A stretch of DNA of 64,000 nt from an uncultured Rothia sp. (GCF_916715725.1 NZ_CAKAPD010000001.1:445607-509606), one strand, 5' to 3'. Shown: positions 53,914 through 62,901, numbered from the stretch's first letter. Numbers and translations are program-made. Notes: generated from the sequence alone by a model not told the origin.

Positions 53914-56900
53914 GTGCCAAATCTGCCAGAACATCTGGTGCCTGAGGAATTTGCCGGTAACGAATGGTTCGTTGAAGAACAGTACGAGCGTTACCAGAAG
54001 GACAAGAACCTCGTGGACCCTTCATGGTGGCCCATTTTTGAGACCATCGACAAGGCGCTGGGAGGCGCCGGTACCGCTAGTGCAGCTCCTGCTGCGGCCC
54101 CCGCCGCACCGGCTGCGCCTGCCGCACCTGTAGCAACTCCCGCTCCCGCGGCACCGAAGCCTGCGGCTGCGCCTGCTAATCCCACCACTCCCGCTGCTAC
54201 CAAGAAGGCTGAACCTGTGGAACCTGTTGAAGACAAGATTGTCCCCCTCCGCGGCCCTGCTAAGGCAGTCGTTACGACCATGGAAGAGTCGCTGACTGTC
54301 CCCACCGCAACCACCGTTCGTGCGGTCCCCGCAAAGCTGCTCATTGAGAACCGCGCAGCTATCAACAAGTACCTGGCAAGCACCCGCGGCGGCAAGGTTT
54401 CCTTCACCCACATCATTGGTTACGCTGTGATTCGCGCAGTGGCAGCGATGCCTTCGATGAACGTGACCTACGGTGTGGACGAGAAGGGCAAGCCCGTTGC
54501 AATCCACAACGCACACGTGAACTTTGGTCTGGCTATTGACCTGCCCCGCCCCGATGGTTCCCGTAACCTGGTCGTTCCGAACCTCAAGGGTGCTGAGCAG
54601 CTGAGCTTCCGCGAGTTCTGGGATGCGTACAACGACATCGTTAAGCGTGGCCGTAACGGCGCGCTGACCATTGAGGACTTCCGCGGCACCACTGTTTCGC
54701 TGACCAATCCCGGTGGTATTGGTACCGTCCACTCGGTGCCCCGCCTCTCCAAGGGCCAGGCAGCCATCATCGGTGTGGGTGCGCTGGAGTACCCGGCTGA
54801 GTTCCGCGGCCTGTCCGAGAAGCTCATCACCCAGCAGGGCCTGTCCAAGATCATCACCCTGACCAGCACCTACGACCACCGCGTCATTCAGGGTGCAGGT
54901 TCCGGTGAGTTCCTGAAGCTGGTTGAGCACTACCTGCTCGGCGGCGACGACTTCTACGACGCAATCTTCCGCGACCTGAAGGTTCCCTTCGAGCCGGTTC
55001 GTTGGGCACGCGACAACCACGTCGATGACGCTCACGAAATTTCCAAGGTTGCACGTATTCAGCAGCTGATTCACGCGTACCGCGTGCACGGCCACCTGAC
55101 CGCAGCAACCAACCCCGTTGGCTACAAGATGCGTTCGCACCCGGACCTGAAGCTGGAGAACTACGGCCTGACCCTGTGGGATCTGGACCGCGTCTACCCG
55201 ACCGGTGGCTTCGGCGGTTCCGAGCGTCTGCCGCTGCGCACCATCCTGGAGCGCCTGCACGAGGCATACTCCGGCTCCCTGTCCGTTGAGTACATGTACT
55301 CTGAGGACCCCGAGGTTCGCGCATGGTTCCAGGAGCGCCTGGAGCGCGGCGTTGCTAAGCCCACCCGCGAGGAGCAGCTGCGTGTTCTCTCCAAGCTGGT
55401 TGAGGCTGAGGCATTCGAGAACTTCCTGCAGACCAAGTACCTGGGTCAGAAGCGCTTCTCCCTGGAGGGCGGCGAGTCCCTGATTCCGCTGCTGGACGCT
55501 GTTCTGGACAAGGCCGCTAACAACGACCTGAAGGGCGTTGCCATTGGTATGGCACACCGCGGTCGCCTGAACGTGCTGACCAACATTGCTGGTAAGTCCT
55601 ACGCTCAGATTTTCCGTGAGTTCTCCGGCACCGCAGCACCTTACGAGGGTGGCTCCGGTGACGTGAAGTACCACCTCGGTACCGAGGGTATCTTCACCTC
55701 CGATTCCGGTAAGCAGACCCAGGTGTACGTGGCTGCTAACCCCTCGCACCTTGAGGCTGCAAACACCGTGCTCGAGGGTATCGTCCGCGCTAAGCAGGAC
55801 GTCTACCGTGAGCAGGGCGTTGAGGGCCACCCGGTCCTGCCGATCCTGATTCACGGTGACGCAGCGTTCGCTGGCCAGGGTATCGTCATGGAGACCCTGC
55901 AGATGGCTGACCTGAAGGCGTACACCACCGGCGGCACCGTGCACGTTGTGGTGAACAACCAGATTGGCTTCACCACCCTGCCCAACGACGGCCGCACCGC
56001 AACCCACGCCTCCGACATTGCGCGTATGACCAAGGCTCCGGTCTTCCACGTCAACGCTGATGACCCGGACGCAGTGGTTCGCGCCGCACGCCTGGCATTC
56101 GAGTACCGTGAGCGCTTCGGTCGCGACGTTGTCATTGACCTGATTTGCTACCGCCGCCGCGGTCACAACGAGGCTGACGATCCGTCGATGACCCAGCCGA
56201 AGATGTACCAGGACATCGACGCTCTGCCGTCGACCCGCACCCTGTACGCACAGGACCTGGTCGGTCGTGGCGATGTCTCTCAGGAAGAGGCAGACGAGGT
56301 TCTGGACTCCTACCACTCGAAGCTGGACGCTATCTTCGTCGAGACTCAGTCTTCGGCACCGGCTCCTGCTGGCGCGCACGTTTCCGGTCTGGAACTGCCC
56401 GCATCCCAGCAGAACACCGAGGTCGTTCACTCCGGTAAGACTGCGATCTCCCGTGAGACCTTCCAGCACATCGCTGACGCATTCGGCAAGGCTCCCGAGG
56501 GCTTCACCATCCACAAGAAGCTCAAGAAGCTCATGGATCAGCGTGTTGAGATGGGCCGCACCGGCAACGTGAACTGGGGTATGGGTGAACTGCTCGCCTT
56601 CGGTTCGCTGCTGATGGAGGGCACCGACGTTCGTATGAGCGGTCAGGATGTTCAGCGCGGTACCTTCGTTCAGCGTCACGCTGTGCTGCACGACCACATC
56701 ACTGATGAAGAGTGGTCGCCGCTGGAGCACCTCTCTGAGGATCAGGGCAAGTTCCGTATCTACAACTCCTTCCTCTCTGAGTACGGCGTTCTCGGCTTCG
56801 AGTACGGCTACTCGGTGGAGCGCCCCGACTCGCTCGTGGTGTGGGAGGCTCAGTTCGGTGACTTCGCGAACGGCGCTCAGACCATCATTGACGAGTTCGT

Positions 56901-57591
56901 GTCCTCCTCCGAGCAGAAGTGGGGCCAGCGCTCCTCGCTGGTTATGCTGCTTCCTCACGGCTACGAGGGTCAGGGTCCTGACCACTCCTCGGCTCGTGTT
57001 GAGCGTTACCTGCAGCTGTGCGCTGAGAACAACATGACTGTTGCTTGCCCCTCGACTCCGGCTTCGCACTTCCACCTGCTGCGTCGCCACTCTCAGCACC
57101 GTCCGTACAAGCCGCTCGTGGTGATCAGCCCCAAGCAGCTGCTGCGTCTGAAGGCTGCTGCGTCCTCGATTGAGGACTTCACCGAGGGTTCGTTCCAGCC
57201 GGTGATTGGTGACCGTTCGGGTATCAACCCGGCTCAGGTTGAGCGTCTGGTCTTCGTGTCCGGCCGTCTCTACTACGATCTGGAAGCGGAGCGCGAGCGC
57301 CGCGGCGACACCAAGACCGCTATTGTCTCGGTGGAGCAGCTGTACCCGCTGCCCGAGCAGGAGATCAAGGAGCAGCTGGCTCTGTACTCGAACGCTACCG
57401 ACGTCGTGTGGGCTCAGGACGAGCCTGCTAACCAGGGTCAGTGGCCGTTCATGGCTGTGAACCTGCTGCCGCTGCTGAACCGCCGCGTGCGTCTGGCTTC
57501 CCGTGCCGCTGCGGCTTCCCCGGCTGCCGGTACCGGCAAGCTGCACGCAGCTGAGGCTGAGGCTCTGCTCAAGCAGGTCTTCGAAGGCTAA
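53914..57591 (+). CDS. odhA: Multifunctional 2-oxoglutarate dehydrogenase E1 with fused E2 domain
   Basis: OdhA/Kgd decarboxylates 2-oxoglutarate in the TCA cycle. I take the GTG at 53914 (MPNLPEHLVPEEFAGNEWFV) because GGAAGAGG precedes it; the frame extends six codons upstream. It has about 1225 residues. The N-terminal E1 motif ends in LVDPSWWPIF, followed by an Ala/Pro linker. The E2-like acyltransferase core (residues 110-360) includes YDHRVIQGAGSGEFL. The E1 core has AMAHRGRLNVLTNI, HGDAAFAGQGIVMETLQMAD and YRRRGHNEADDPSMTQP (ThDP). It has no lipoyl domain, so it must work with SucB. A 590-base gap precedes it; the 5' region holds an ACAAGT/ACTTGT inverted repeat, and I saw no gene. Confidence 0.96.
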   Translation: MPNLPEHLVPEEFAGNEWFVEEQYERYQKDKNLVDPSWWPIFETIDKALGGAGTASAAPAAAPAAPAAPAAPVATPAPAAPKPAAAPANPTTPAATKKAEPVEPVEDKIVPLRGPAKAVVTTMEESLTVPTATTVRAVPAKLLIENRAAINKYLASTRGGKVSFTHIIGYAVIRAVAAMPSMNVTYGVDEKGKPVAIHNAHVNFGLAIDLPRPDGSRNLVVPNLKGAEQLSFREFWDAYNDIVKRGRNGALTIEDFRGTTVSLTNPGGIGTVHSVPRLSKGQAAIIGVGALEYPAEFRGLSEKLITQQGLSKIITLTSTYDHRVIQGAGSGEFLKLVEHYLLGGDDFYDAIFRDLKVPFEPVRWARDNHVDDAHEISKVARIQQLIHAYRVHGHLTAATNPVGYKMRSHPDLKLENYGLTLWDLDRVYPTGGFGGSERLPLRTILERLHEAYSGSLSVEYMYSEDPEVRAWFQERLERGVAKPTREEQLRVLSKLVEAEAFENFLQTKYLGQKRFSLEGGESLIPLLDAVLDKAANNDLKGVAIGMAHRGRLNVLTNIAGKSYAQIFREFSGTAAPYEGGSGDVKYHLGTEGIFTSDSGKQTQVYVAANPSHLEAANTVLEGIVRAKQDVYREQGVEGHPVLPILIHGDAAFAGQGIVMETLQMADLKAYTTGGTVHVVVNNQIGFTTLPNDGRTATHASDIARMTKAPVFHVNADDPDAVVRAARLAFEYRERFGRDVVIDLICYRRRGHNEADDPSMTQPKMYQDIDALPSTRTLYAQDLVGRGDVSQEEADEVLDSYHSKLDAIFVETQSSAPAPAGAHVSGLELPASQQNTEVVHSGKTAISRETFQHIADAFGKAPEGFTIHKKLKKLMDQRVEMGRTGNVNWGMGELLAFGSLLMEGTDVRMSGQDVQRGTFVQRHAVLHDHITDEEWSPLEHLSEDQGKFRIYNSFLSEYGVLGFEYGYSVERPDSLVVWEAQFGDFANGAQTIIDEFVSSSEQKWGQRSSLVMLLPHGYEGQGPDHSSARVERYLQLCAENNMTVACPSTPASHFHLLRRHSQHRPYKPLVVISPKQLLRLKAAASSIEDFTEGSFQPVIGDRSGINPAQVERLVFVSGRLYYDLEAERERRGDTKTAIVSVEQLYPLPEQEIKEQLALYSNATDVVWAQDEPANQGQWPFMAVNLLPLLNRRVRLASRAAAASPAAGTGKLHAAEAEALLKQVFEG

Positions 57592-57629
57592 GGTCTTCTA
57601 CAGCTGATCGGCTCATGATTTAGCTCTTC

Positions 57630-57680
57630 AAACCCCGTCTTCCCGTCAGATGTTTCTGGTGGGAAGACGGGTTTTTTAGT
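57630..57680 (+). terminator. Terminator after odhA
   Basis: AACCCCGTCTTCCC pairs with GGGAAGACGGGTT, followed by TTTTAG, 40 bases after the stop. Confidence 0.85.
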
Positions 57681-57811
57681 CTCGGATACTTACCGGATAG
57701 GGTATTAAGTTCGAAAAGAGGCCGGTAAGCGCTTATCCTAGATATAAAGACTATTACTCACGTGCCTTGCCGCCTCACACGGCGGGCGCATACTGCAGAA
57801 GAAAGAATTCC

Positions 57812-58411
57812 GTGGAGCAACGCAATATTCGAATTGTGGCAGTCGGCGATGACCTGCTCGCCGGTGTTGGCGATCCCCGTACCCTCGGCTGGTTTGGCCG
57901 TGTTATGGCGCGCACCCCGCAGACCACCGCATCCATTGCGGCATATAACCTTGCCGCCCCCAATGAAGGTAGCGAGCAGCTGAATGCACGCTGGTTCGAG
58001 GAGGCGCGTCGCCGCTTCGTTCCCGGTGCTGATAACCGCCTCATTATTGCTCCGTCGACCTTTGACATTGATTTGGGTCTGACCAGCGCTCGTTCGCGTT
58101 TGAACCTGGCGAACATTGTGGACATGGCGTCGCAGAACAACATTAAGGTTCTGGTTGTTGGTCCGCCGCCGACCCTGGACGCTGAGCGTAACCGCCGTAT
58201 CGCTGACCTGTCGGCGGCGTACGCGGATGTGGTGACCCGCCGTAACCATGTGTACGTGGATACGTTCAACCCGCTGTTGCATCACGAGCAGTGGCGCAAC
58301 GACCTTGCCGCGAATGACGGCCGCCCGGGTCAGTCCGGTTACGGTCTGATGGCGTGGCTGGTTCTGCACCGCGGCTGGTACAACTGGCTGAACATTCCTG
58401 AGCACGGCTAA
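57812..58411 (+). CDS. SGNH/GDSL-like protein lacking the catalytic triad
   Basis: A 199-residue cytoplasmic protein shaped like an SGNH hydrolase. Block I reads RIVAVGDDLLAGVGDPRTLG: the catalytic Ser of GDS is Asp14. Block III, where GxND is expected, reads APSTFDIDLG. Block V, where DxxH is expected, reads DGRPGQSGYGLMAWLV, so the His is Pro172. The fold is otherwise kept (MASQNNIKVLVVGPPP, SAAYADVV), so it may bind rather than cleave a ligand. The GTG follows GAAAGAA. It is followed by bL37. The family call is from memory of the blocks. Confidence 0.7.
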   Translation: MEQRNIRIVAVGDDLLAGVGDPRTLGWFGRVMARTPQTTASIAAYNLAAPNEGSEQLNARWFEEARRRFVPGADNRLIIAPSTFDIDLGLTSARSRLNLANIVDMASQNNIKVLVVGPPPTLDAERNRRIADLSAAYADVVTRRNHVYVDTFNPLLHHEQWRNDLAANDGRPGQSGYGLMAWLVLHRGWYNWLNIPEHG

Positions 58412-58497
58412 GAGCCCGCTCCCCGGCTGGGGCTGTGAGCTGATGCGAAGAAAGTTCGTGTTTTTTAGCTCATATCCCGGTTCCAAGATGCAATCAT

Positions 58498-58526
58498 GCC
58501 GTTTCTATGAAAAAATAGACGGCGTT
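58498..58526 (+). terminator. Hairpin between the SGNH-like gene and bL37
   Basis: GCCGTTTCTAT, GAAAAA loop and ATAGACGGC form a short stem, followed by GTTGCCCTT. It is a weak terminator or a 5' leader structure of the bL37 mRNA. Confidence 0.35.
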
Positions 58527-58640
58527 GCCCTTATAGCGTGGAGCACCGGTTTTCGGTGACCGCCTCTGCTAGGGCAGGTAATAGGGAGCGCGCACCGCGA
58601 AGGTGGGGCGTGCATCCATGAACACTATAAGGAGGCTCTG

Positions 58641-58715
58641 ATGAGCAAGCGCGGTCGTAAGCGCAAGGACCGTCGTAAGGGCGGCGCAAACCACGGTAAG
58701 CGCCCCAACGCATAA
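58641..58715 (+). CDS. 50S ribosomal protein bL37
   Basis: This 24-codon gene encodes MSKRGRKRKDRRKGG and ends in ANHGKRPNA. That matches the tiny, Lys/Arg-rich actinobacterial large-subunit protein bL37, which was recognised in mycobacterial ribosome structures. A strong AAGGAGG lies six bases before the ATG. Its own terminator follows within 20 bases. The composition, ribosome-like RBS and short length make a spurious frame unlikely. It lies between the SGNH-like gene and sigR, with no ribosomal operon nearby, which fits a recently added ribosomal protein. Confidence 0.88.
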   Translation: MSKRGRKRKDRRKGGANHGKRPNA

Positions 58716-58734
58716 GGTATCTTGCATACACTTT

Positions 58735-58780
58735 AAAACCCCGGCGTTTCGGATATTATTCGGACCCGGGGTTTTGCTTT
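58735..58780 (+). terminator. Terminator after bL37
   Basis: AAAACCCCGG pairs with CCGGGGTTTT, with an inner TCCGA-type pairing, then GCTTT. It ends 30 bases before the sigR promoter. Confidence 0.8.
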
Positions 58781-58807
58781 ACCCGCAGATGTTTGTGCGC
58801 ATTCTGC

Positions 58808-58832
58808 GGAATAAAGAGAAGAATTCTACGTT
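58808..58832 (+). promoter_or_regulatory. SigR/SigH-type promoter of sigR
   Basis: GGAAT-n17-GTT (GGAATA at 58808 and CGTTA around 58830) matches the known SigR/SigH consensus GGAAT-n16/18-GTT. It ends 40 bases before the sigR start. This is the expected autoregulatory promoter; the binding itself is inferred. Confidence 0.75.
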
Positions 58833-58872
58833 ATGGAAGTGAACGCCTGGCGCGTTCCTGTAGAGGAGAAAC

Positions 58873-59592
58873 ATGGCTGAAACCAACACCGCGGCGGATA
58901 CCCGCGAGCTACGCGAACGCTTTACCGCGGACGCTATGCAGTATGTGGATCAGCTCTACGCTGCCGCCCTGCGGATGAGCCGCAACTCTGCCGATGCTGA
59001 AGACTTGGTGCAGGAAACCTACATGAAGGCTTTTGCTTCGTACCACCAGTTCACCGAGGGTACGAACCTGAAGGCGTGGCTGTACCGCATCCTGACGAAT
59101 ACGTACATCAATTTGTACCGTAAGCGTCAGCGTGAGCCGCAGCAGTCTCAGGGGGAGACGGTGGAGGATTGGCAGCTGGCTCAGGCCGGTGAGCATGATG
59201 CGGTGGGTCTGCGTTCTGCCGAGGCGGAGGCGCTGAGTGCCCTGCCGAATACGGAGGTTCGTGAGGCTCTGAATGAGCTGTCTGAGGATTTCCGTATGGT
59301 GGTGTACTACTCCGATGTGGAGGGGTTCGCGTACAAGGATATTGCGGAGATTCTGGATATCCCTCTGGGCACGGTGATGTCTCGCCTGCATCGTGGCCGC
59401 CGTATTCTGCGTGAGAAGCTGCTCGATTATGCGCGTGAGAACGGTCTGCGCCCGTCGACCATCGCAAAGGTAGAAGCGAAGGCTGAGGCGAAAGCTGCAG
59501 CGAAGGCGAGCGCTAAGGCTACCAAAGCAAAGGGCGTCAAGTCCCCGCCGGCGGGCTCTCGTTCCGAGGCACCTGCGGATTCTTATTCTTAG
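58873..59592 (+). CDS. sigR: ECF sigma factor SigR/SigH (thiol-oxidative stress)
   Basis: An ECF sigma factor of 239 residues. Region 2 begins [20 protein letters not shown] and continues [20 protein letters not shown], then [20 protein letters not shown]. Region 4 is [20 protein letters not shown] and [20 protein letters not shown]. The sequence after residue 195 is an Ala/Lys-rich tail ([19 protein letters not shown]) not common in the family. The gene for its anti-sigma factor follows. The promoter looks self-recognised. Members regulate thioredoxin, mycothiol and proteolysis genes. Confidence 0.95.
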   Translation: MAETNTAADTRELRERFTADAMQYVDQLYAAALRMSRNSADAEDLVQETYMKAFASYHQFTEGTNLKAWLYRILTNTYINLYRKRQREPQQSQGETVEDWQLAQAGEHDAVGLRSAEAEALSALPNTEVREALNELSEDFRMVVYYSDVEGFAYKDIAEILDIPLGTVMSRLHRGRRILREKLLDYARENGLRPSTIAKVEAKAEAKAAAKASAKATKAKGVKSPPAGSRSEAPADSYS

Positions 59593-59680
59593 CTCCGCTT
59601 TTCTCCACGTGAGCTAGCCTCCATGAGGTTGAGGCGGCTCTCCCCTAACGCTTTATACCTTCCGTGTGAAAGGAACCCCG

Positions 59681-59986
59681 ATGTCAAGCACAGACAAGAA
59701 TTCTTCCGTCCCCGCAGCCTCCGAGCCGCTGGAGGATTGCGGCGGCCTGCCCTGCTCGTCGACCCTCAAGCACCTCTACGAGTTCCTCGATAGGGAGCTG
59801 AGCCCCGAGCAGCTGCGCACGATTCAGGCGCATCTGAATGCCTGCCCCGAGTGCGAGGATGTGAAGGACTTTGAGCTGATGGTTCGTGAGAAGATGCGTT
59901 CTTCGTGTGCTCAGCAGGCACCCGAGCAGTTGAAGGCTCGCCTGCTGCAGGATGTGCAGAAGTTCTGCGCCGAGGCAAAGCTCTAA
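59681..59986 (+). CDS. rsrA: Mycothiol-system anti-sigma factor (RsrA/RshA type)
   Basis: A 101-residue zinc-binding anti-sigma factor that holds SigR until its thiols are oxidised. I take the ATG at 59681 (MSSTDKNSSVPAASEPLEDC), because GTGAAAGGA precedes it; the frame reaches 59666. The zinc motif is HLNACPEC (HxxxCxxC). A further Cys pair (EDCGGLPC) lies in the N-terminus. LKHLYEFLDRELSPEQLRTI and KDFELMVREKMRSSC fit the family. It is downstream of sigR with about 90 bases between them and no terminator. Confidence 0.95.
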   Translation: MSSTDKNSSVPAASEPLEDCGGLPCSSTLKHLYEFLDRELSPEQLRTIQAHLNACPECEDVKDFELMVREKMRSSCAQQAPEQLKARLLQDVQKFCAEAKL

Positions 59987-60036
59987 GCTGCCCCAAGCTG
60001 TTGCCTCGCTGAGGGGACAGAATTCTGACGATGTGT

Positions 60037-60070
60037 GAAGGCGGTGTACCGATGAGGGTGCGCCGCCTTC
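60037..60070 (+). terminator. Hairpin after rsrA
   Basis: GAAGGCGG pairs with CCGCCTTC across 18 bases, 50 bases after the stop; no T run. It probably ends the sigR-rsrA transcript weakly. Confidence 0.45.
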
Positions 60071-60261
60071 CTGCGTAGTGGCTGGTTCACGCTATCTGGT
60101 TCGTATTGCTTGGGTCGCGCTGTCTGGTTCGCGCAGCCTATCTCATCGCTGGAGCCCTCAGCGGCTCGCAAACCCTCAACCGGTAGAATAGGGGTAGACG
60201 TCAACCGGCGCAGCCTCTCTGATTCTGCGCCCTCCCCATGATTTGAACCAAAAGAGGATAT

Positions 60262-61773
60262 ATGAGCGACGCAGCAGTGCAGCTTTCCCCCGGTGATTGG
60301 CCCGCTCCCCTGGCACCCGCCTCCAGCGAAGCCGCTGGCAAGAACGCGCTGGTGCATATCCCGGGTTCTAAGTCGCTCACGAACCGTTATCTGCTGCTTG
60401 CTGCTCTGGCTGATTCCCCCTCGTATTTGCGTGCGCCTCTGCATTCGCGCGATTCGGCGCTGATGATTGAGGCGCTGCGTCAGCTGGGTGCGGGTATTGA
60501 GCTGGTGCCGACCGATTCGCCGTTCGGCCCGGATATTAGGGTCACTCCCCTGAGCTTTGTGGAAGCGCATTCCGCACAGGCGCAGTCCGATTCCGCTCAG
60601 GCACGCGCGGTTTCGATTGAGTGCGGTCTTGCCGGTACCGTGATGCGTTTTGTGCCTGCCCTGGCGGCGCTGCTGCCGGGTGAGTTCGCTTTTGACGGTG
60701 ACCCGCACGCCCGTCAGCGTCCGATGGGCCCTGTTCTTGAGGGTCTGCGTCAGCTGGGTGTGCAGGTGGAGTGTGAGCAGGGCGAGAACGCTCTGCCCTT
60801 CGTGCTGCGCTCCCCCGGTCTGGCGAGCGCGGAGGGTGTTTCTGAGGCGCCCGTGGTTCGTATTGATGCTTCGACGTCGTCCCAGTTCGTTTCGGCGCTG
60901 TTGCTGATGGCGCCTCGCCTGCCGCAGGGTATGGTGCTGGTGCACGAGGGCTCTTCGGTGCCGTCTATCCCGCACATTCAGATGACCGTGGAGGCGCTGC
61001 GCCAGATGGGTATTCGGGTGCAGGAGCACTACCCGAGCCAAAGCAACGAAGCAGAGGGTGGCGAGTACCGTTGGACGGTTCACCCCGGTTCCTTCCCCGG
61101 CTTTGAGATGACCATTGAGCCGGACCTGTCGAATGCCGGTCCGTTCCTTGCCGCTGCCGTGGTTACCGGCGAGTCGGTGACTATCCCTCATTGGCCTGCA
61201 CCGGCGGCTGATTCTTCGGCGGGTACGACCCAGGTGGGCGATATGTGGCGTGAGCTTCTGCCCGCGCTGGGTGCGCAGGTTCGCTACGCTGAGGGCCGTC
61301 TGACTGTGACCGGTCCGGCGCAGCTTCCCGAGGGTGACTTCTCCTTTGATCTGTCTGCCGGTGGCGAGCTGGCGCCGACCATGGCGGCTGCCTGCGCTTT
61401 CGTGAATGGCCGCGTTGAGCTGACCGGTATTGCGCATCTGCGCGGTCATGAGACGGACCGCCTCGCAGCGCTCGCCGCTGAGATTAACCGTCTGGGAGGT
61501 ACCGCCCACGACACCGCCGATTCGCTGGTGATTGAGGCGCCCATCCCCGCTACCGCTGAGGCTGCGCCGGTTCTGGCGCGCACCTACGACGATCACCGTA
61601 TGGCAACCTTCGCGGCGATTATTGGTCTGCGCCGCCCCAATGTGGTGGTGCAGAACGTAGCTACCGTGGCTAAGACCATGCCCGAATTTACCGCAATGTG
61701 GGAGGACATGCTGGCGCAATGGCAGGTCGGCGCTTCCACCTCTGACGTTACCGCCGACCAGGAGGTCTTCTAA
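60262..61773 (+). CDS. aroA: 3-phosphoshikimate 1-carboxyvinyltransferase
   Basis: AroA (EPSP synthase) adds enolpyruvate from PEP to shikimate 3-phosphate. The 503 residues exceed the usual 430-450. The signature blocks are PGSKSLTNRYLLLAALADSP, LAGTVMRFVPALAALLPGEF, RIDASTSSQFVSALLLMAPR, PDLSNAGPFLAAAVVTGESV and RTYDDHRMATFAAIIGLRRP. The extra length lies in the N-terminus and in inserts such as SAQAQSDSAQARA and NEAEGGEY. It is directly followed by rsgA, whose ATG abuts the stop. Confidence 0.96.
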   Translation: MSDAAVQLSPGDWPAPLAPASSEAAGKNALVHIPGSKSLTNRYLLLAALADSPSYLRAPLHSRDSALMIEALRQLGAGIELVPTDSPFGPDIRVTPLSFVEAHSAQAQSDSAQARAVSIECGLAGTVMRFVPALAALLPGEFAFDGDPHARQRPMGPVLEGLRQLGVQVECEQGENALPFVLRSPGLASAEGVSEAPVVRIDASTSSQFVSALLLMAPRLPQGMVLVHEGSSVPSIPHIQMTVEALRQMGIRVQEHYPSQSNEAEGGEYRWTVHPGSFPGFEMTIEPDLSNAGPFLAAAVVTGESVTIPHWPAPAADSSAGTTQVGDMWRELLPALGAQVRYAEGRLTVTGPAQLPEGDFSFDLSAGGELAPTMAAACAFVNGRVELTGIAHLRGHETDRLAALAAEINRLGGTAHDTADSLVIEAPIPATAEAAPVLARTYDDHRMATFAAIIGLRRPNVVVQNVATVAKTMPEFTAMWEDMLAQWQVGASTSDVTADQEVF

Positions 61774-62901
61774 ATGGGTTCTTCCCGCATGAACGTGCGC
61801 GATTTCTCCGAATGGGATGAGTCGGATGTGCGCGTGCGCCCGAACAAGAAGGGCTCCCGCCCCCGCACGAAGGACCGCCCGACCTTCAAAGAAGCGATTC
61901 GTGGCAGGGTCATTACGGTGGACCGCGGCCGCTGGTCGGTTGTAGTTGATGAGGGTACCGAGAAGGAGCGTACCCTCATTGCGGCGCGCGCTAAGGAGCT
62001 GCGCCGCACCGCGATTGTGACCGGTGACTTTGTGGATCTGGTGGGTGACACCTCCGGCGCGAAGGATACCCTGGCGCGCATTGTGCGTCTGGGCGAGCGC
62101 ACCTCGATTCTGCGCCGTAGCGCCGATGACACCGACCCGTCGGAGCGCGTGGTCGTGGCGAACGCTCAGCAGCTGGTGATTGTGGTTGCTGCGGCGAACC
62201 CGGAGCCGCGTACTGGCTTCATTGATCGTGCCGTGGTGGCGGCGTTTGATGCCGGTATTGAGCCGATTCTGTGCATTACGAAGACCGATGTGCGGTACCC
62301 GCAGAACCTGCTGGATTACTATGCGGCAAGCGGTTTGAAGATTGTGTTGTCCTCCTCTTCGGATGGTTTGGCGCCGAGTCAGGAGGGCGCTGCCGGTTTG
62401 GAGTCGGCGCCGGTTCAGGAGCTTCTGCAGGAGCTGCTGGGCCAGGTGTCGGTGCTTCTGGGCCATTCGGGTGTGGGTAAGTCAACCCTGGTGAATGCGC
62501 TGACCGGCTCCGAGCGTGCGACCGGCCACGTGAACGCGGTGACGGGCCGTGGTCGCCACACCTCCTCGTCGGCGTTGGCGTTGCGTCCGGTGAATGCGAA
62601 TGGCGACCCGATGGAGCCGGGCACCTGGATTATTGATACTCCGGGTATTCGTTCTTTCGGTCTGGCGCATGTGCCGCCGGAGACCGTCGTGGAGGCGTTC
62701 GTGGATTTGGCGCCCGGTGCGGCGGATTGCCCGAAGGCGTGTACTCACGCGGCGCAGGCTCCCGAGTGCGGTCTGGAGGCGTACGTTGCTGCCGGTCATG
62801 CCGGCGAGAGCGGTCCCGCCCGCCTGGACTCCTTGCGTAAGCTACTGCTTTTGACTCCTGAAGAGGGCGATTCGGAGAAGGAGCTGGGCGCTCTCGTCTA
62901 G
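61774..62901 (+). CDS. rsgA: Ribosome small subunit GTPase RsgA
   Basis: RsgA is a circularly permuted GTPase that checks 30S maturation. It has 375 residues. The N-terminal OB fold includes GRVITVDRGRWSVVVDEGTE. The G4 motif ITKTDV precedes G1 LLGHSGVGKSTLVNALTGSE and G3 IIDTPGIRSFGLAHV. The zinc domain is DCPKACTHAAQAPECGLEAY (CxxxCxHxxxxxxC-like). The start codon abuts the aroA stop, so translation is probably coupled. This aroA-rsgA-hisN order is common in actinobacteria. Confidence 0.95.
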   Translation: MGSSRMNVRDFSEWDESDVRVRPNKKGSRPRTKDRPTFKEAIRGRVITVDRGRWSVVVDEGTEKERTLIAARAKELRRTAIVTGDFVDLVGDTSGAKDTLARIVRLGERTSILRRSADDTDPSERVVVANAQQLVIVVAAANPEPRTGFIDRAVVAAFDAGIEPILCITKTDVRYPQNLLDYYAASGLKIVLSSSSDGLAPSQEGAAGLESAPVQELLQELLGQVSVLLGHSGVGKSTLVNALTGSERATGHVNAVTGRGRHTSSSALALRPVNANGDPMEPGTWIIDTPGIRSFGLAHVPPETVVEAFVDLAPGAADCPKACTHAAQAPECGLEAYVAAGHAGESGPARLDSLRKLLLLTPEEGDSEKELGALV

